Source of the DNA: Pseudomonadota bacterium
Lineage (GTDB): Bacteria > Pseudomonadota > Gammaproteobacteria > Pseudomonadales > Pseudohongiellaceae
Length of the DNA stretch: 64,000 nt
Assembly (NCBI GenBank): GCA_027592275.1
Contig: JAQCKF010000007.1
Location: forward strand, 1-64,000
Direction: 5' to 3'
The notes beneath the pieces are model-generated. The model made no database searches. It saw only the letters and a list, made by a program, of their open reading frames with translations, and was not told the origin of the DNA. Shown here piece by piece: positions 39,847 to 48,454 of the stretch. Position 1 is the stretch's first letter; each line of letters begins with the position of its first letter. The position numbers were made by a program, and so were the translations under genes.

Positions 39847-40641
39847 TCACTCTGAAAGCGGACGCAACGATGGAAATACTTCCCCGCAATTGATCGATTG
39901 TATGCCCTGGGTTGTTTGTAGCAGTAATGAACCCTCTGAATCCACTCCCAGCGATTTCCCGGTAAGCCGGCTTTCACCATTTTGAATTTCGATATCGTTC
40001 ATTCGATAACAATCCAGAGCATTCCAGCGTTCTTCGAATGAGGAGAATCCGCTGTTTTCGTATTCCTCTAAATTTCGGCTCAGTTGATTCAAGAGCTGTG
40101 CGAGTAGAATCACTCGAGAGGGCGGCTCCCTGATGATGCTGTTCAGGTCAGTAACCGGCCGATCGATGCTCTCTAGTGAACCCGCTGACAATTCGATATT
40201 CACTCCGATGCCGAAGACAACGAAGCGTGCAGCGTCTTTGTTCTGCAATTCCAAAAGGATGCCGGATAACTTCTTCTTCTCAAAAAGCACATCGTTGGGC
40301 CATTTCAACTGAAGGCCTTGTGCGCCTAATTCTCGCAGTGCCTCGAGCACGCTAATAGCGGTAACCAGAGATAGAGCCTGTAGCGCATTGGCCTCCAACG
40401 AGAAACGACGAGTCACAGATAAATAGATGCCCGCATTCTTCGGGCTCACCCACTGACGACCCCGGCGGCCCCTTCCAGCAGTTTGTAAACTGGCAACAAC
40501 TACCCTGTTCTGCGTATTGCCAGATTGAATCTGCCGAAGCGCTTCAGAATTTGTGGAATCAATCTCATCAAAAATCTGGATCTTATCTAGTGATTTCTCA
40601 GACTCCAGATTTAGCAGATTTCGAAGCGTTTGTTCGTCCAT
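39847..40641 (-). CDS. birA: Biotin-protein ligase without DNA-binding domain
   Basis: A 264-residue ligase that attaches biotin to the acetyl-CoA carboxylase carrier. The biotinyl-AMP loop is GRGRRG (56-61), with KWPNDVLFEKKKLSGILLEL in the active site and a C-terminal SH3-like cap. E. coli BirA has about 60 more residues at the N terminus that form the winged helix; here only ~20 residues precede the catalytic core, so the protein cannot act as the BirA-type repressor. The alternative that an upstream start was missed is unlikely, as no continuous frame was seen. Confidence 0.92.
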   Translation of the reverse strand: MDEQTLRNLLNLESEKSLDKIQIFDEIDSTNSEALRQIQSGNTQNRVVVASLQTAGRGRRGRQWVSPKNAGIYLSVTRRFSLEANALQALSLVTAISVLEALRELGAQGLQLKWPNDVLFEKKKLSGILLELQNKDAARFVVFGIGVNIELSAGSLESIDRPVTDLNSIIREPPSRVILLAQLLNQLSRNLEEYENSGFSSFEERWNALDCYRMNDIEIQNGESRLTGKSLGVDSEGSLLLQTTQGIQSINCGEVFPSLRPLSE

Positions 40642-40691
40642 AGATTTAGCGGCAACTCAATTAACTGGGAATAAGTCGTAAATAAAAACCT

Positions 40692-40746
40692 TTTTATAAA
40701 AAAAGGAGCGTGGATATTGCTTTGAACAGCATCCGATCGCTCCTTC
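40692..40746 (-). terminator. Terminator of cstA
   Basis: The minus strand holds AAGGAGCG / CGCTCCTT arms (40703-40710 and 40738-40745) with an inner GGAT/ATCC pair, followed by TTTTTTTATAA. It lies about 55 bases after the cstA stop and before birA. Confidence 0.7.
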
Positions 40747-40800
40747 TTTCAATGGGAACTAGAGTTAATAACACCCTAGCTACTGAACAAAATCCAGCAC

Positions 40801-42513
40801 CTACTCTCCCGTGTTTGCAACGTCCGACGATTCAATGGCAATCTCGCCACTTCTGATCTTCGAAATTACGCCTAGCGCTTCCAGCATAACCATGATGCTA
40901 GTGATCATCACCAATACTTCGATAACAACCAATGCCCATTGACCATTCTGATAATGACTCACGATGTACCAGCAAGAGGCCCAGAATGCCATTACGAAGA
41001 TAAAGATCATCGGTAATAAAATAGCTTTTGTCGGGCGTCCTAATCGCATCAGATAAACTGAAATTAACAGCAAGGTCATCGCAGCCAAAATCTGATTAGT
41101 GCCGCCAAAAACAGGCCAGATCAAAGCGCCGCCGTCTCCGGGATAGTTACCCGCTGACACACCGAATGCCAACATCAGGCAAGCTGCTATCGCTACCAGT
41201 GTAGCGATAATGCTGTTCTTGAACGGAGCGATGTTATAGATGCTGCCCCACTCTTGAATGATATAGCGCTGCAGGCGTAAGCCCGCATCCATAGTAGTAC
41301 CCGCGAAGAGCACCACCATTACAGCTAGCATGGTTTGTGAGAAAGCAATGGGGATGCCCCAGCCTGTGGAAATTAAAATCGCACCGCCGTCAATAAAGCC
41401 TTTCTGTCCAGGGCCACTCGCGTAACCAGAATAGATCGCATCCCATTCCGCTCCTGTTGCCGCGTAGAGAGAGCCGGTCACAGCAACGATTGTTATCAAT
41501 GCCAGCGAACCTTCACCAAGCGCACCAAGATAACCAACAAAGCGCGCGTCCTTCTCATTGCTTAGCTGCTTAGAGCTGGTTCCGGAAGCTACGATACCGT
41601 GGAATCCAGACAAGGCACCACAGGCAATTGTGACGAATAGAATTGGCCATATAGGCGGCGTATCAACAGCCAGATTCGGATTGAACGCTGGTGCAGAAAC
41701 ATTTGGCAACGCGATAAACACCGCACTGTAGAGAACGAACAAACCTAGGACTAGCTGCGCACCATTGATGTAGTCACGTGGTTGCAACAACAGCCATACC
41801 GGCAACATCGAAGCAATACCTGCGTAGACAAACAGCAGGATAATCCAGTTGCCATTGGCACCCAGACCAAAAAGATCACCTGGTAATTCCAGAGGCATCA
41901 CACTACCGACGTAGATCGTGAAGTAGAGAATCGCAACACCAATTACAGATATCAGCAGTAGGTTGTAGCTTTTACGAATCAGTATTCCGATGCATATCGC
42001 TACTGGAATTGCTGCCCAGGCGGGGAAAACCGATGACGGGAAGATAACCATGTCTGTCGCAATGATGGTCGCGAACATCGCGTTAACCAACACCAGCAAC
42101 AGAAAGATGATAACCATGAACAAGGCAGACGCACGCTTGCCAATAACATCGGAGGAAAGAGCACCGATTGACTTCGCGCCGTGGCGGTTACTTGCCCATA
42201 AGGCTCCCATGTCGTGAACACCGGCGAAAAATATGCTGCCGAACGTCACCCACAATAGGGCCGGAACCCAACCCCAATATACAGCGATCGCAGGACCTAC
42301 AATCGGTGCCGCACCGGCTACAGCGGTGAAGTGAGCGCCCCAGAGCACATACTTATTAGTAGGCACATAGTCGATGCCATCGTTGATTCGATGCGCGGGA
42401 GTCACATAGTCAGGGTCTAACTGATAGATTTTCTGTGCGATGAATTTGGAATAGACAAACCAGCCAAAAGAAAAACCGACCAGGCCGAAAATGACGATGA
42501 AGATCGAGGACAT
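40801..42513 (-). CDS. cstA: Carbon starvation protein A (CstA-type peptide/pyruvate transporter)
   Basis: A 570-residue inner-membrane protein with many hydrophobic segments and the CstA landmarks GIDYVPTNKYVLWGAHFTAV, AGAAPIVGPAIAV and GGGWVP-like loop, FHGIVASGTSSKQL, and MDAGLRLQRYIIQEW. Family members import peptides or pyruvate when carbon is short. I chose the ATG at 42513 with GGAGAG upstream; the open frame extends 24 codons further. It ends before a terminator and is transcribed alone. Confidence 0.92.
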   Translation of the reverse strand: MSSIFIVIFGLVGFSFGWFVYSKFIAQKIYQLDPDYVTPAHRINDGIDYVPTNKYVLWGAHFTAVAGAAPIVGPAIAVYWGWVPALLWVTFGSIFFAGVHDMGALWASNRHGAKSIGALSSDVIGKRASALFMVIIFLLLVLVNAMFATIIATDMVIFPSSVFPAWAAIPVAICIGILIRKSYNLLLISVIGVAILYFTIYVGSVMPLELPGDLFGLGANGNWIILLFVYAGIASMLPVWLLLQPRDYINGAQLVLGLFVLYSAVFIALPNVSAPAFNPNLAVDTPPIWPILFVTIACGALSGFHGIVASGTSSKQLSNEKDARFVGYLGALGEGSLALITIVAVTGSLYAATGAEWDAIYSGYASGPGQKGFIDGGAILISTGWGIPIAFSQTMLAVMVVLFAGTTMDAGLRLQRYIIQEWGSIYNIAPFKNSIIATLVAIAACLMLAFGVSAGNYPGDGGALIWPVFGGTNQILAAMTLLLISVYLMRLGRPTKAILLPMIFIFVMAFWASCWYIVSHYQNGQWALVVIEVLVMITSIMVMLEALGVISKIRSGEIAIESSDVANTGE

Positions 42514-42714
42514 AGAGCGCTCTCCGGGATTATTATTATGAAATCTAAGTCCGGCATCATAGCAAGTTAGGGGACGGCGATACAACGGAAAGTCTTGTAA
42601 TTACTGGCTTTTTTAGGAGGCTCACAGCTGGTGTTACTACTCGAATCCTGACTTCTTTGCAAAGTAAGATCATCATTCAATTAGCCTGGCCAATAGCACT
42701 TATCATTGAGCAAA

Positions 42715-42746
42715 AAAAACCCGGTCATCTGTATGATCGGGTTTTT
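42715..42746 (-). terminator. Terminator of the first PHM-like gene
   Basis: The 14-bp stem AAAAACCCGGTCAT / ATGATCGGGTTTTT, with one G-T wobble, lies 19 bases after the stop at 42765. The left arm gives a T-run on the minus strand. Confidence 0.85.
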
Positions 42747-42764
42747 CCTAGCTAAGCCACGTGC

Positions 42765-44468
42765 TTAGTTAGATGGTGCCGCTGCATGGTATGTCCAATA
42801 ACCGATGAACATCTCATCCCAACTCTGCAATCCAAAAACAAGCTCCTGAGAAGGATCAGGATTGGCTGGATTGAATTCGGAATTATCAAAAGCGCCTGTA
42901 ACGTGCACTTTAGTGCCCGCCTTGATCTGCACCGGCTCTTCTAATTCATAAGTAGGCTGCCATGCGTAGCTATAGTTTGGAACGCTAAGCAGGTCAGTCA
43001 TTGTGCCATCTTCATTTTCCATGGCGAACTTCATGTCCTTGCCACGAAAGTGCATGTGAGCACGCAGGCCTGTAACTACCACGTCCTCGTCGAACGTATA
43101 TTGAGCCGCTGATTCGTAGTCCTGGTCGTACGCAGGGATCTTGAACTGTGAAGCTACCGAACGAGTGAAATTCTCGTACTTAGGTGGCTCGTCGTACATA
43201 TACAGACCAATAAGCGTTTCATCAGTTGTCGCTTTACCGTTAGTAGTAAAGTGGAACTGCATGGACAACTTATGATCCTTAGGAATGTACACGCCTGTCT
43301 CATCACGGAATGTCATCGCATCGACCTTGCCGGGGGCATAACCCTCCAGGAAACGACGAGCAACAGAAGTTGTGTTGCCTTCTCCACCGTCGAAGTTTTC
43401 GGCAGGTGCAGTTACGTAGGTGAGAAGGTGATGAAGAACTGACTCGTCACCGGGGATAAACTGAACGGCTTTAACCCACTTGTCTTCGTCGAAAGGAAGT
43501 TCAACATCTACATCGATATAGTCGAGCACACCAGTCGCAGGAATTTCCATCTTCGGGGCCTTAATGATGAAGTCAGGCTCGCCTAGGCTCCACTCTTTCC
43601 AGTTAGGCAGATCGATCTCTGTTAACGGGTCAATGGCCGCAACACCGCGAGGCGCTCCAGCATCAATCCAGTGAACTAGAGTCTGCAAGTCTGCATCTGT
43701 CATGTAACGGGCATTGCTAAAGTGGCCGATGTCTGGATCAACTTGTGTTGGAGGCATGCGCTTAGTAATAAGCGTTTCGCGAATCATCGGTGACCAGCCC
43801 TGCAGCATCAAGTGGCTGTCCATAGCGAATGGTCCAATTCCACCTTCACGATGACAAGTTGCGCATTGCTCAGCAATGATTGGCGCTACTTCTGTTGCAT
43901 AATCTGGCACTGCACTTGCGTGAGTTTCTCTAACTGGGAATTCGAGATCACAACCAACAGCATCAATAATCATTGTGCGCTCTACCGTGCCAGCTAATTC
44001 GCTAGACAATGTAGCTGCTGCACTTGTTACGGGACCTCGGTAGAGAATCGTAAGGCGCTCAGGGTCAAGGATAACGATCTCGCCAGCCTTAGTCAGAGAC
44101 AGAGTTTCTGAAACGATCTGTCCGTCGTCGAGCAGCAAGGGCAAATCCGAACCAAGTGCCGCTTTGGCTGATCGAATCGTCTCAATATTTGACTCTGCAG
44201 AGGAGTTGATCAACGCAAAGGCGATACCCTGATCGCTCCATTGTGACGCCATAGCCTCTAGGCTGGCTACGGAGGAATTAATGGCTGAACAGCTGCTATC
44301 GAAAGACATTAATACCAATGCCTCTTTGTTGCGGTAACGACTCAATTGATGAAAGTCGCCGCTGCTATCCATAAGTCCGAAATCACCGACTCTATCTGGC
44401 AGCGCCATGGCTGAGGCAGATAGAGCTGAAGTGATCAGAACTATTCCATATCCGATTACTTTATTCAT
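42765..44468 (-). CDS. Exported redoxin - cytochrome c - PHM-like copper monooxygenase (paralogue 1)
   Basis: A 567-residue protein with a signal peptide (~1-22). Residues ~25-170 form a thioredoxin-like domain with a single candidate cysteine (Cys60). Residues ~187-275 form a c-type haem domain (Cys202, Cys205, His206; axial Met candidate at RMPP). Residues ~300-567 match the copper type II ascorbate-dependent monooxygenase fold. Likely ligands are His346-His347 and His406 for the first copper, and His471, His473 and Met553 (SWDEMF) for the second, as in peptidylglycine hydroxylase. The haem could feed electrons to copper in place of ascorbate, which is inference. It lies 286 bases after paralogue 2 and has its own terminator. 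The substrate is unknown. Confidence 0.82.
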   Translation of the reverse strand: MNKVIGYGIVLITSALSASAMALPDRVGDFGLMDSSGDFHQLSRYRNKEALVLMSFDSSCSAINSSVASLEAMASQWSDQGIAFALINSSAESNIETIRSAKAALGSDLPLLLDDGQIVSETLSLTKAGEIVILDPERLTILYRGPVTSAAATLSSELAGTVERTMIIDAVGCDLEFPVRETHASAVPDYATEVAPIIAEQCATCHREGGIGPFAMDSHLMLQGWSPMIRETLITKRMPPTQVDPDIGHFSNARYMTDADLQTLVHWIDAGAPRGVAAIDPLTEIDLPNWKEWSLGEPDFIIKAPKMEIPATGVLDYIDVDVELPFDEDKWVKAVQFIPGDESVLHHLLTYVTAPAENFDGGEGNTTSVARRFLEGYAPGKVDAMTFRDETGVYIPKDHKLSMQFHFTTNGKATTDETLIGLYMYDEPPKYENFTRSVASQFKIPAYDQDYESAAQYTFDEDVVVTGLRAHMHFRGKDMKFAMENEDGTMTDLLSVPNYSYAWQPTYELEEPVQIKAGTKVHVTGAFDNSEFNPANPDPSQELVFGLQSWDEMFIGYWTYHAAAPSN

Positions 44469-44686
44469 TTTCCGTGCTCCAAGAAGCCGGCAATTAGGCT
44501 ATTTGTAAACGTATTTATTAAGCTGAGCAGTTTAGCGTAGGTGAGTCGAAATGTGCAGTCTGAAACATTACTTTTTGTAACAAAATAGCGCAGATACAGA
44601 ACCGTCTATCTCAGCTTTAGCGAGGCTCCGCCAAAAAATCCGAGATTTGGGTGCAGGCTATGAAGCATAGCCCCAATGCCACGGTA

Positions 44687-44708
44687 AAAAGGCCGAAATC
44701 GGCCTTTT
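44687..44708 (-). terminator. Terminator of the second PHM-like gene
   Basis: A 9-bp perfect stem AAAAGGCCG / CGGCCTTTT with an AAAT loop, 46 bases after the stop at 44755, separating paralogues 2 and 1. Confidence 0.8.
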
Positions 44709-44754
44709 CTAGAGGAGGTTATAGTGAAGACCTAAATGGAGGTTAAGTTTGTGT

Positions 44755-46521
44755 CTACTTACTGGTCTTATTGTAGGAAAGATAGCCAATAAACATCTCA
44801 TCCCAACTCTGAGCGCCTCCCGTGACAGCAGCGGCTGGATCTGGGTTGCCTAGGTTATATTGGGAGTTATCAAAGGCGCCTTCGATCATCACTCTAGAAC
44901 CGGCGGGTAGCAACATAGGCTCCGAGAGTCGATAGGTTGGTTGCCAAGCGAAGTTGTAGTCAGGCACATTAATGATCTGGTCTTTCGTGCCATCTGGATA
45001 GACAACGCTAAAGCGCATGCGCTTGCCACGATAATGCATATGCGGGCGCAGTCCATGCAACACCACCTCGTCCTCGAACACATGAGACGCACGCATCTCA
45101 TGATCGAATACACCCGGTGGAATTTCGATGTTAGTCCCACCATGGCTAAGGGAATAAGTAGAGTACTGATAATCGGGTTCTTCGTCGGCGAAATACAGAC
45201 CTAGCTTTGTACTGTCGATCGCTTCTTTTCCGAATGTCGTGTAATGCAGAGACATTTGCACCGCAGATCCCTTGGGTACGAATACACCTGTTTCTTCGGG
45301 ATAGGTTACTGCCTCATCTTTGCCCGGAGCATAGCCTTCTAGAAATTCTCTGTAGTTGTCATTCTCTCCCTCAACGATTTCTTCAGCATAGTCGGCTGGA
45401 ACGATATAGCTCAGCAGGTGATGAAGAACACGTCGATCGCCGGGAAGGTGCTGCACAGACTTAACCCAGACGTCTTCGGAGAAAGGCAGATTGATCGTGA
45501 CACGCTCGTAGTCTAAGACACCGGTTGCAGGCACCGTGAAAGCGGGCACGTCGACGATGTAATCGGGTTCACCCAGCTCCCAAACGGAATTTGGGGGCGC
45601 GATTAGAGTGAGTGGGTCGACATCACTGATACCGCGAGGCGAGCCTGCATCTATCCAGTGAACAAGAGTTTGTAACTCCTGCGCATCCATATAACGAGCG
45701 TTGGTAAAATGTTTCACATTGGGATCAACTTGAGCAGGCGGCATGCGTTTAGTCATCATGACTTCTTTCATCATGGGCGACCAACCTTGAACCATCATAT
45801 GCGAGTCCATCGCGAATGGTGCTATGCCCCCTTCTACATGGCAGCTAACACATTTCTCTTCCAGTATTGGAGCAACCTCAGTCGCATAGTCAGGCGTATA
45901 ACTGGCATGCATCTCTCGGGCTGGGAATTGCAGCTCACAACCGATCGCATCGGTAGTGATCGTTTGCTCGATTGAGGCTGCATCATCGGCAACCGCCGCG
46001 GACAACACATCTGCGAAAACGGTAGTACCTGCTACGGGCTCAATATTTAGCGCGGGGCGTGCTCGAATCGGGTCGGTATCTAGGCCGCCGCGGTAAAGAA
46101 TCTGACCGCGCGTAGGCTCCAAAACTACTATCTCACCAGCCTTGCTTAGGCCAAGACTTTCGGCAACAAGCTGACTGTCATCTAACAAGATAGGCATATC
46201 GAAATTGTGCAGATTGTCCATTAGGCGAACATCGGCGGGACTATCACTGGCGTCGGAATTGATGGCAAGGAAGGTAATTCCTTGTTGCTCCCAAGTAGTA
46301 CGTAGCAGACGATACTTGTGCAGCTGCTCAATATTATCGATGCAGCTCGCCGCCGTAGCAATAATGACTACAGCCTTGCTGTCGCCATATTTCTGCAATT
46401 GATGGTAGACGCCGTCATGATCAATTAGCGCGAAATTTCCAACTCGCTCAACTCCCGCATGGGCTTGGACCGCGAAGATACTGCTCAATAGAACGAGAAA
46501 TACTGCGCCTAGCTTTTTCAT
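44755..46521 (-). CDS. Exported redoxin - cytochrome c - PHM-like copper monooxygenase (paralogue 2)
   Basis: A 588-residue protein of the same layout: signal peptide ending near QAHA, thioredoxin-like domain with Cys60 in TAASC, and haem motif Cys224-Cys227-His228 with axial Met candidate in RMPP. The PHM-like domain has His367-His368, His426 (SLHYTT), His494, His496 (PHMHYRG) and Met576 (SWDEMF). It is clearly homologous to paralogue 1 along its whole length, so the two arose by tandem duplication, but they differ at many surface positions. It is 321 bases downstream of the HupE-like gene on the same strand. Its product probably acts in the periplasm, where haem and copper are inserted. Confidence 0.82.
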   Translation of the reverse strand: MKKLGAVFLVLLSSIFAVQAHAGVERVGNFALIDHDGVYHQLQKYGDSKAVVIIATAASCIDNIEQLHKYRLLRTTWEQQGITFLAINSDASDSPADVRLMDNLHNFDMPILLDDSQLVAESLGLSKAGEIVVLEPTRGQILYRGGLDTDPIRARPALNIEPVAGTTVFADVLSAAVADDAASIEQTITTDAIGCELQFPAREMHASYTPDYATEVAPILEEKCVSCHVEGGIAPFAMDSHMMVQGWSPMMKEVMMTKRMPPAQVDPNVKHFTNARYMDAQELQTLVHWIDAGSPRGISDVDPLTLIAPPNSVWELGEPDYIVDVPAFTVPATGVLDYERVTINLPFSEDVWVKSVQHLPGDRRVLHHLLSYIVPADYAEEIVEGENDNYREFLEGYAPGKDEAVTYPEETGVFVPKGSAVQMSLHYTTFGKEAIDSTKLGLYFADEEPDYQYSTYSLSHGGTNIEIPPGVFDHEMRASHVFEDEVVLHGLRPHMHYRGKRMRFSVVYPDGTKDQIINVPDYNFAWQPTYRLSEPMLLPAGSRVMIEGAFDNSQYNLGNPDPAAAVTGGAQSWDEMFIGYLSYNKTSK

Positions 46522-46842
46522 GTAAATAACCTTTCAGTTAGCAAAGTAACACGGTCGCTACTCAGTGAAAGAGTGGAGCGGGAATTCCTCTTTATTACTC
46601 ACTTCGTGCTACCGCACAGCCTACGGCAGAATCCGTTTAGACCTGAATTCAAGCAATGTCAGGCAGCTTAGCGCAATCTGCTTATTAACGAATACCTATA
46701 GAATGTAGGGCTTTGTGACAAATTGAAACCGAATGGGCGCAAACTTCTCCACTAAGTCCTATTAATTCAATAGTTTAGGGATGTGTAGCCGGCTCGAAAA
46801 CACATATAACACCGGCAACAGGGCTAGCCAAATACTTCCAAT
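46522..46842. other. Intergenic region between HupE-like gene and PHM-like paralogue 2
   Basis: No gene was found in these 321 bases. On the minus strand, TTGTCA followed after 17 bases by TAGGTA (about 46690-46725) is a weak promoter candidate for paralogue 2. GAAAGG just upstream of 46521 is its ribosome-binding site. No clear terminator for the HupE-like gene was seen. Confidence 0.35.
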
Positions 46843-48222
46843 TTAGCTCTCGGCGTCGCGGCTCTCGCCATAACTGGCCATGTTCTCAACGAGCGAGAAT
46901 CGACGGAAAAGTTCGTACATTCCCCACAGCGCGAGTCCGACAACGATTAACATCATGCCCCAGCGCATTAACCCTGAGAAGAAAATCGAATCGAAGATCG
47001 GCATCTGCATTTGATACTGCGCGAGTGTATTGCCCCTGTCGAGCATCCAATGCCAAGCACTGTGTGCCACCAAAGCGGACAGCAGAATAGTGCCAACGCG
47101 CTCAGCAACGAAGAAACGAAACAGGATGCGCAGCAAAGGAATGACCAGGAGAAGCACAAGGATCTGACCAAGTTCCACACCTACATTGAACGCCAGCAAT
47201 GAAGAGAACAGATGCCCGCCAGCAAACTGCAGCGTGTCGCTAAACAAGAAAGAAAAACCAAAGCCGTGAACCAAACCAAAACCAAAAGCAGCCACCCAGC
47301 GGTGCTGCAGTTTTGCGCCAACTATGTTCTCGAATGCCATGTAGACAATGGAGAGAGCTATCAGGGTTTCGATCAACGGGGGGAACCAAAGTGCGTTAGG
47401 CGCCATACCAAATGCCGAGCTAATAAGAGTTATCGAGTGGGCGATAGTAAAAGACGTTACCACTGGAATTAACGCGCGCATGTTGCGCAGAGGTATCACT
47501 AGACAGAATAGAAACAACAAGTGATCTATGCCGTCTAGAATATGCTCGAAGCCCATATTCACAAACCGGAGTGCGGCCTGATACCAGCGTGGATCCAACA
47601 ACACCACACCTGGATTACCGAGGTAGTTGAAGACTCGTTCTGCGCCGGATGGCAATAGGAAGCGCAGCACCGTTGTGGTCTGATTCGACAAGGTGCCTAT
47701 CTCTGGATTGATGGAGAATTCAGACTGATCCGACGAGATGGGATAGGTCACCATGACATCCAACACACCCTGCCGCCAAAATAAATCCACCGAATCTTCC
47801 AGCCGGGGGCTAAGAATATTTTCTAAGGCATCATCATAGGTAGTGAAGGATCTATTAGATGGTAGCGAGACGCGTACGGTTTCCAGTTGCTTCTCGGTCA
47901 ATTCCTCACCGTTCTCATAGAAGCGCATAGATTCAGTGATATAAACACGAGCCGCATCATTCAGAGCAAACTCCGCCTCGGAGAACTGAAGATAGCCGGG
48001 GCCTCGCAGCGGAAAACTGATCTCACCAAAAGCCTCCATGGGCACACGCAGTAATGCCGTCAGTTGATTCCCTTCAGGTTTGACGAATGCATATACAGTG
48101 ACACGGCTGGGAATATCGTGCGCCAAACTCAGTGATGGCATCAAGAGAGCGGCGAGCAACACACAGGGCGTTGTGAGTTTTTTAAGTAAAACTATGCTTA
48201 ATTTGGTGCTAATTTTCTTCAT
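46843..48222 (-). CDS. HupE/UreJ-like membrane protein with N-terminal extracytoplasmic domain
   Basis: A 459-residue protein. After a signal/anchor segment (LLAALLMPSLSLA) comes a ~190-residue beta-rich part facing the periplasm. About seven transmembrane segments follow from ~residue 220. These carry the HupE/UreJ_2 motifs GFEHILDGIDHLLFLFCLV and GFGLVHGFGFSFLF, with conserved His and Asp likely to handle a metal ion. HupE and UreJ relatives move nickel or cobalt. Beside three copper-haem enzyme genes, delivery of copper or another metal is an attractive guess, not shown by sequence. It is transcribed away from the PAL-like gene across a 232-base spacer with a paired palindrome. Confidence 0.78.
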   Translation of the reverse strand: MKKISTKLSIVLLKKLTTPCVLLAALLMPSLSLAHDIPSRVTVYAFVKPEGNQLTALLRVPMEAFGEISFPLRGPGYLQFSEAEFALNDAARVYITESMRFYENGEELTEKQLETVRVSLPSNRSFTTYDDALENILSPRLEDSVDLFWRQGVLDVMVTYPISSDQSEFSINPEIGTLSNQTTTVLRFLLPSGAERVFNYLGNPGVVLLDPRWYQAALRFVNMGFEHILDGIDHLLFLFCLVIPLRNMRALIPVVTSFTIAHSITLISSAFGMAPNALWFPPLIETLIALSIVYMAFENIVGAKLQHRWVAAFGFGLVHGFGFSFLFSDTLQFAGGHLFSSLLAFNVGVELGQILVLLLVIPLLRILFRFFVAERVGTILLSALVAHSAWHWMLDRGNTLAQYQMQMPIFDSIFFSGLMRWGMMLIVVGLALWGMYELFRRFSLVENMASYGESRDAES

Positions 48223-48363
48223 AATTATTTGTTTATTATTAGTAATTTCAGTTAGATAGCTAGGACATAGTGAAAGTCGGCTACAGTCTCAATGGCGCAT
48301 CAATCGCTATCCACTAAAGGCTGTTACAAATACTTACACCAAGCCCCGGATAATTTGGCCTGT

Positions 48364-48396
48364 GAGTATACTGTCTACAAAGAAATGAGTATACTC
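48364..48396. promoter_or_regulatory. Paired GAGTATACTC palindromes, candidate operator
   Basis: GAGTATACTG at 48364-48373 and GAGTATACTC at 48387-48396 lie 23 bases apart, about two helical turns. The second is a perfect 10-bp palindrome. Each contains TATACT, a good -10 match, so a protein bound here could block or direct transcription of the PAL-like gene at 48455 or the divergent HupE-like gene. Confidence 0.5.
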
Positions 48397-48454
48397 GGCC
48401 TTGCTCTGGAAGAGTTAACCCCCCCGCAACTCGGGCATTTGGAGGAAAATAAGA

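Noticed and set aside
42765..46521. The two adjacent PHM-like genes as one gene split by a stop
   Set aside because: Each has its own signal peptide, complete domain set, ribosome-binding site and terminator, so they are true tandem paralogues.
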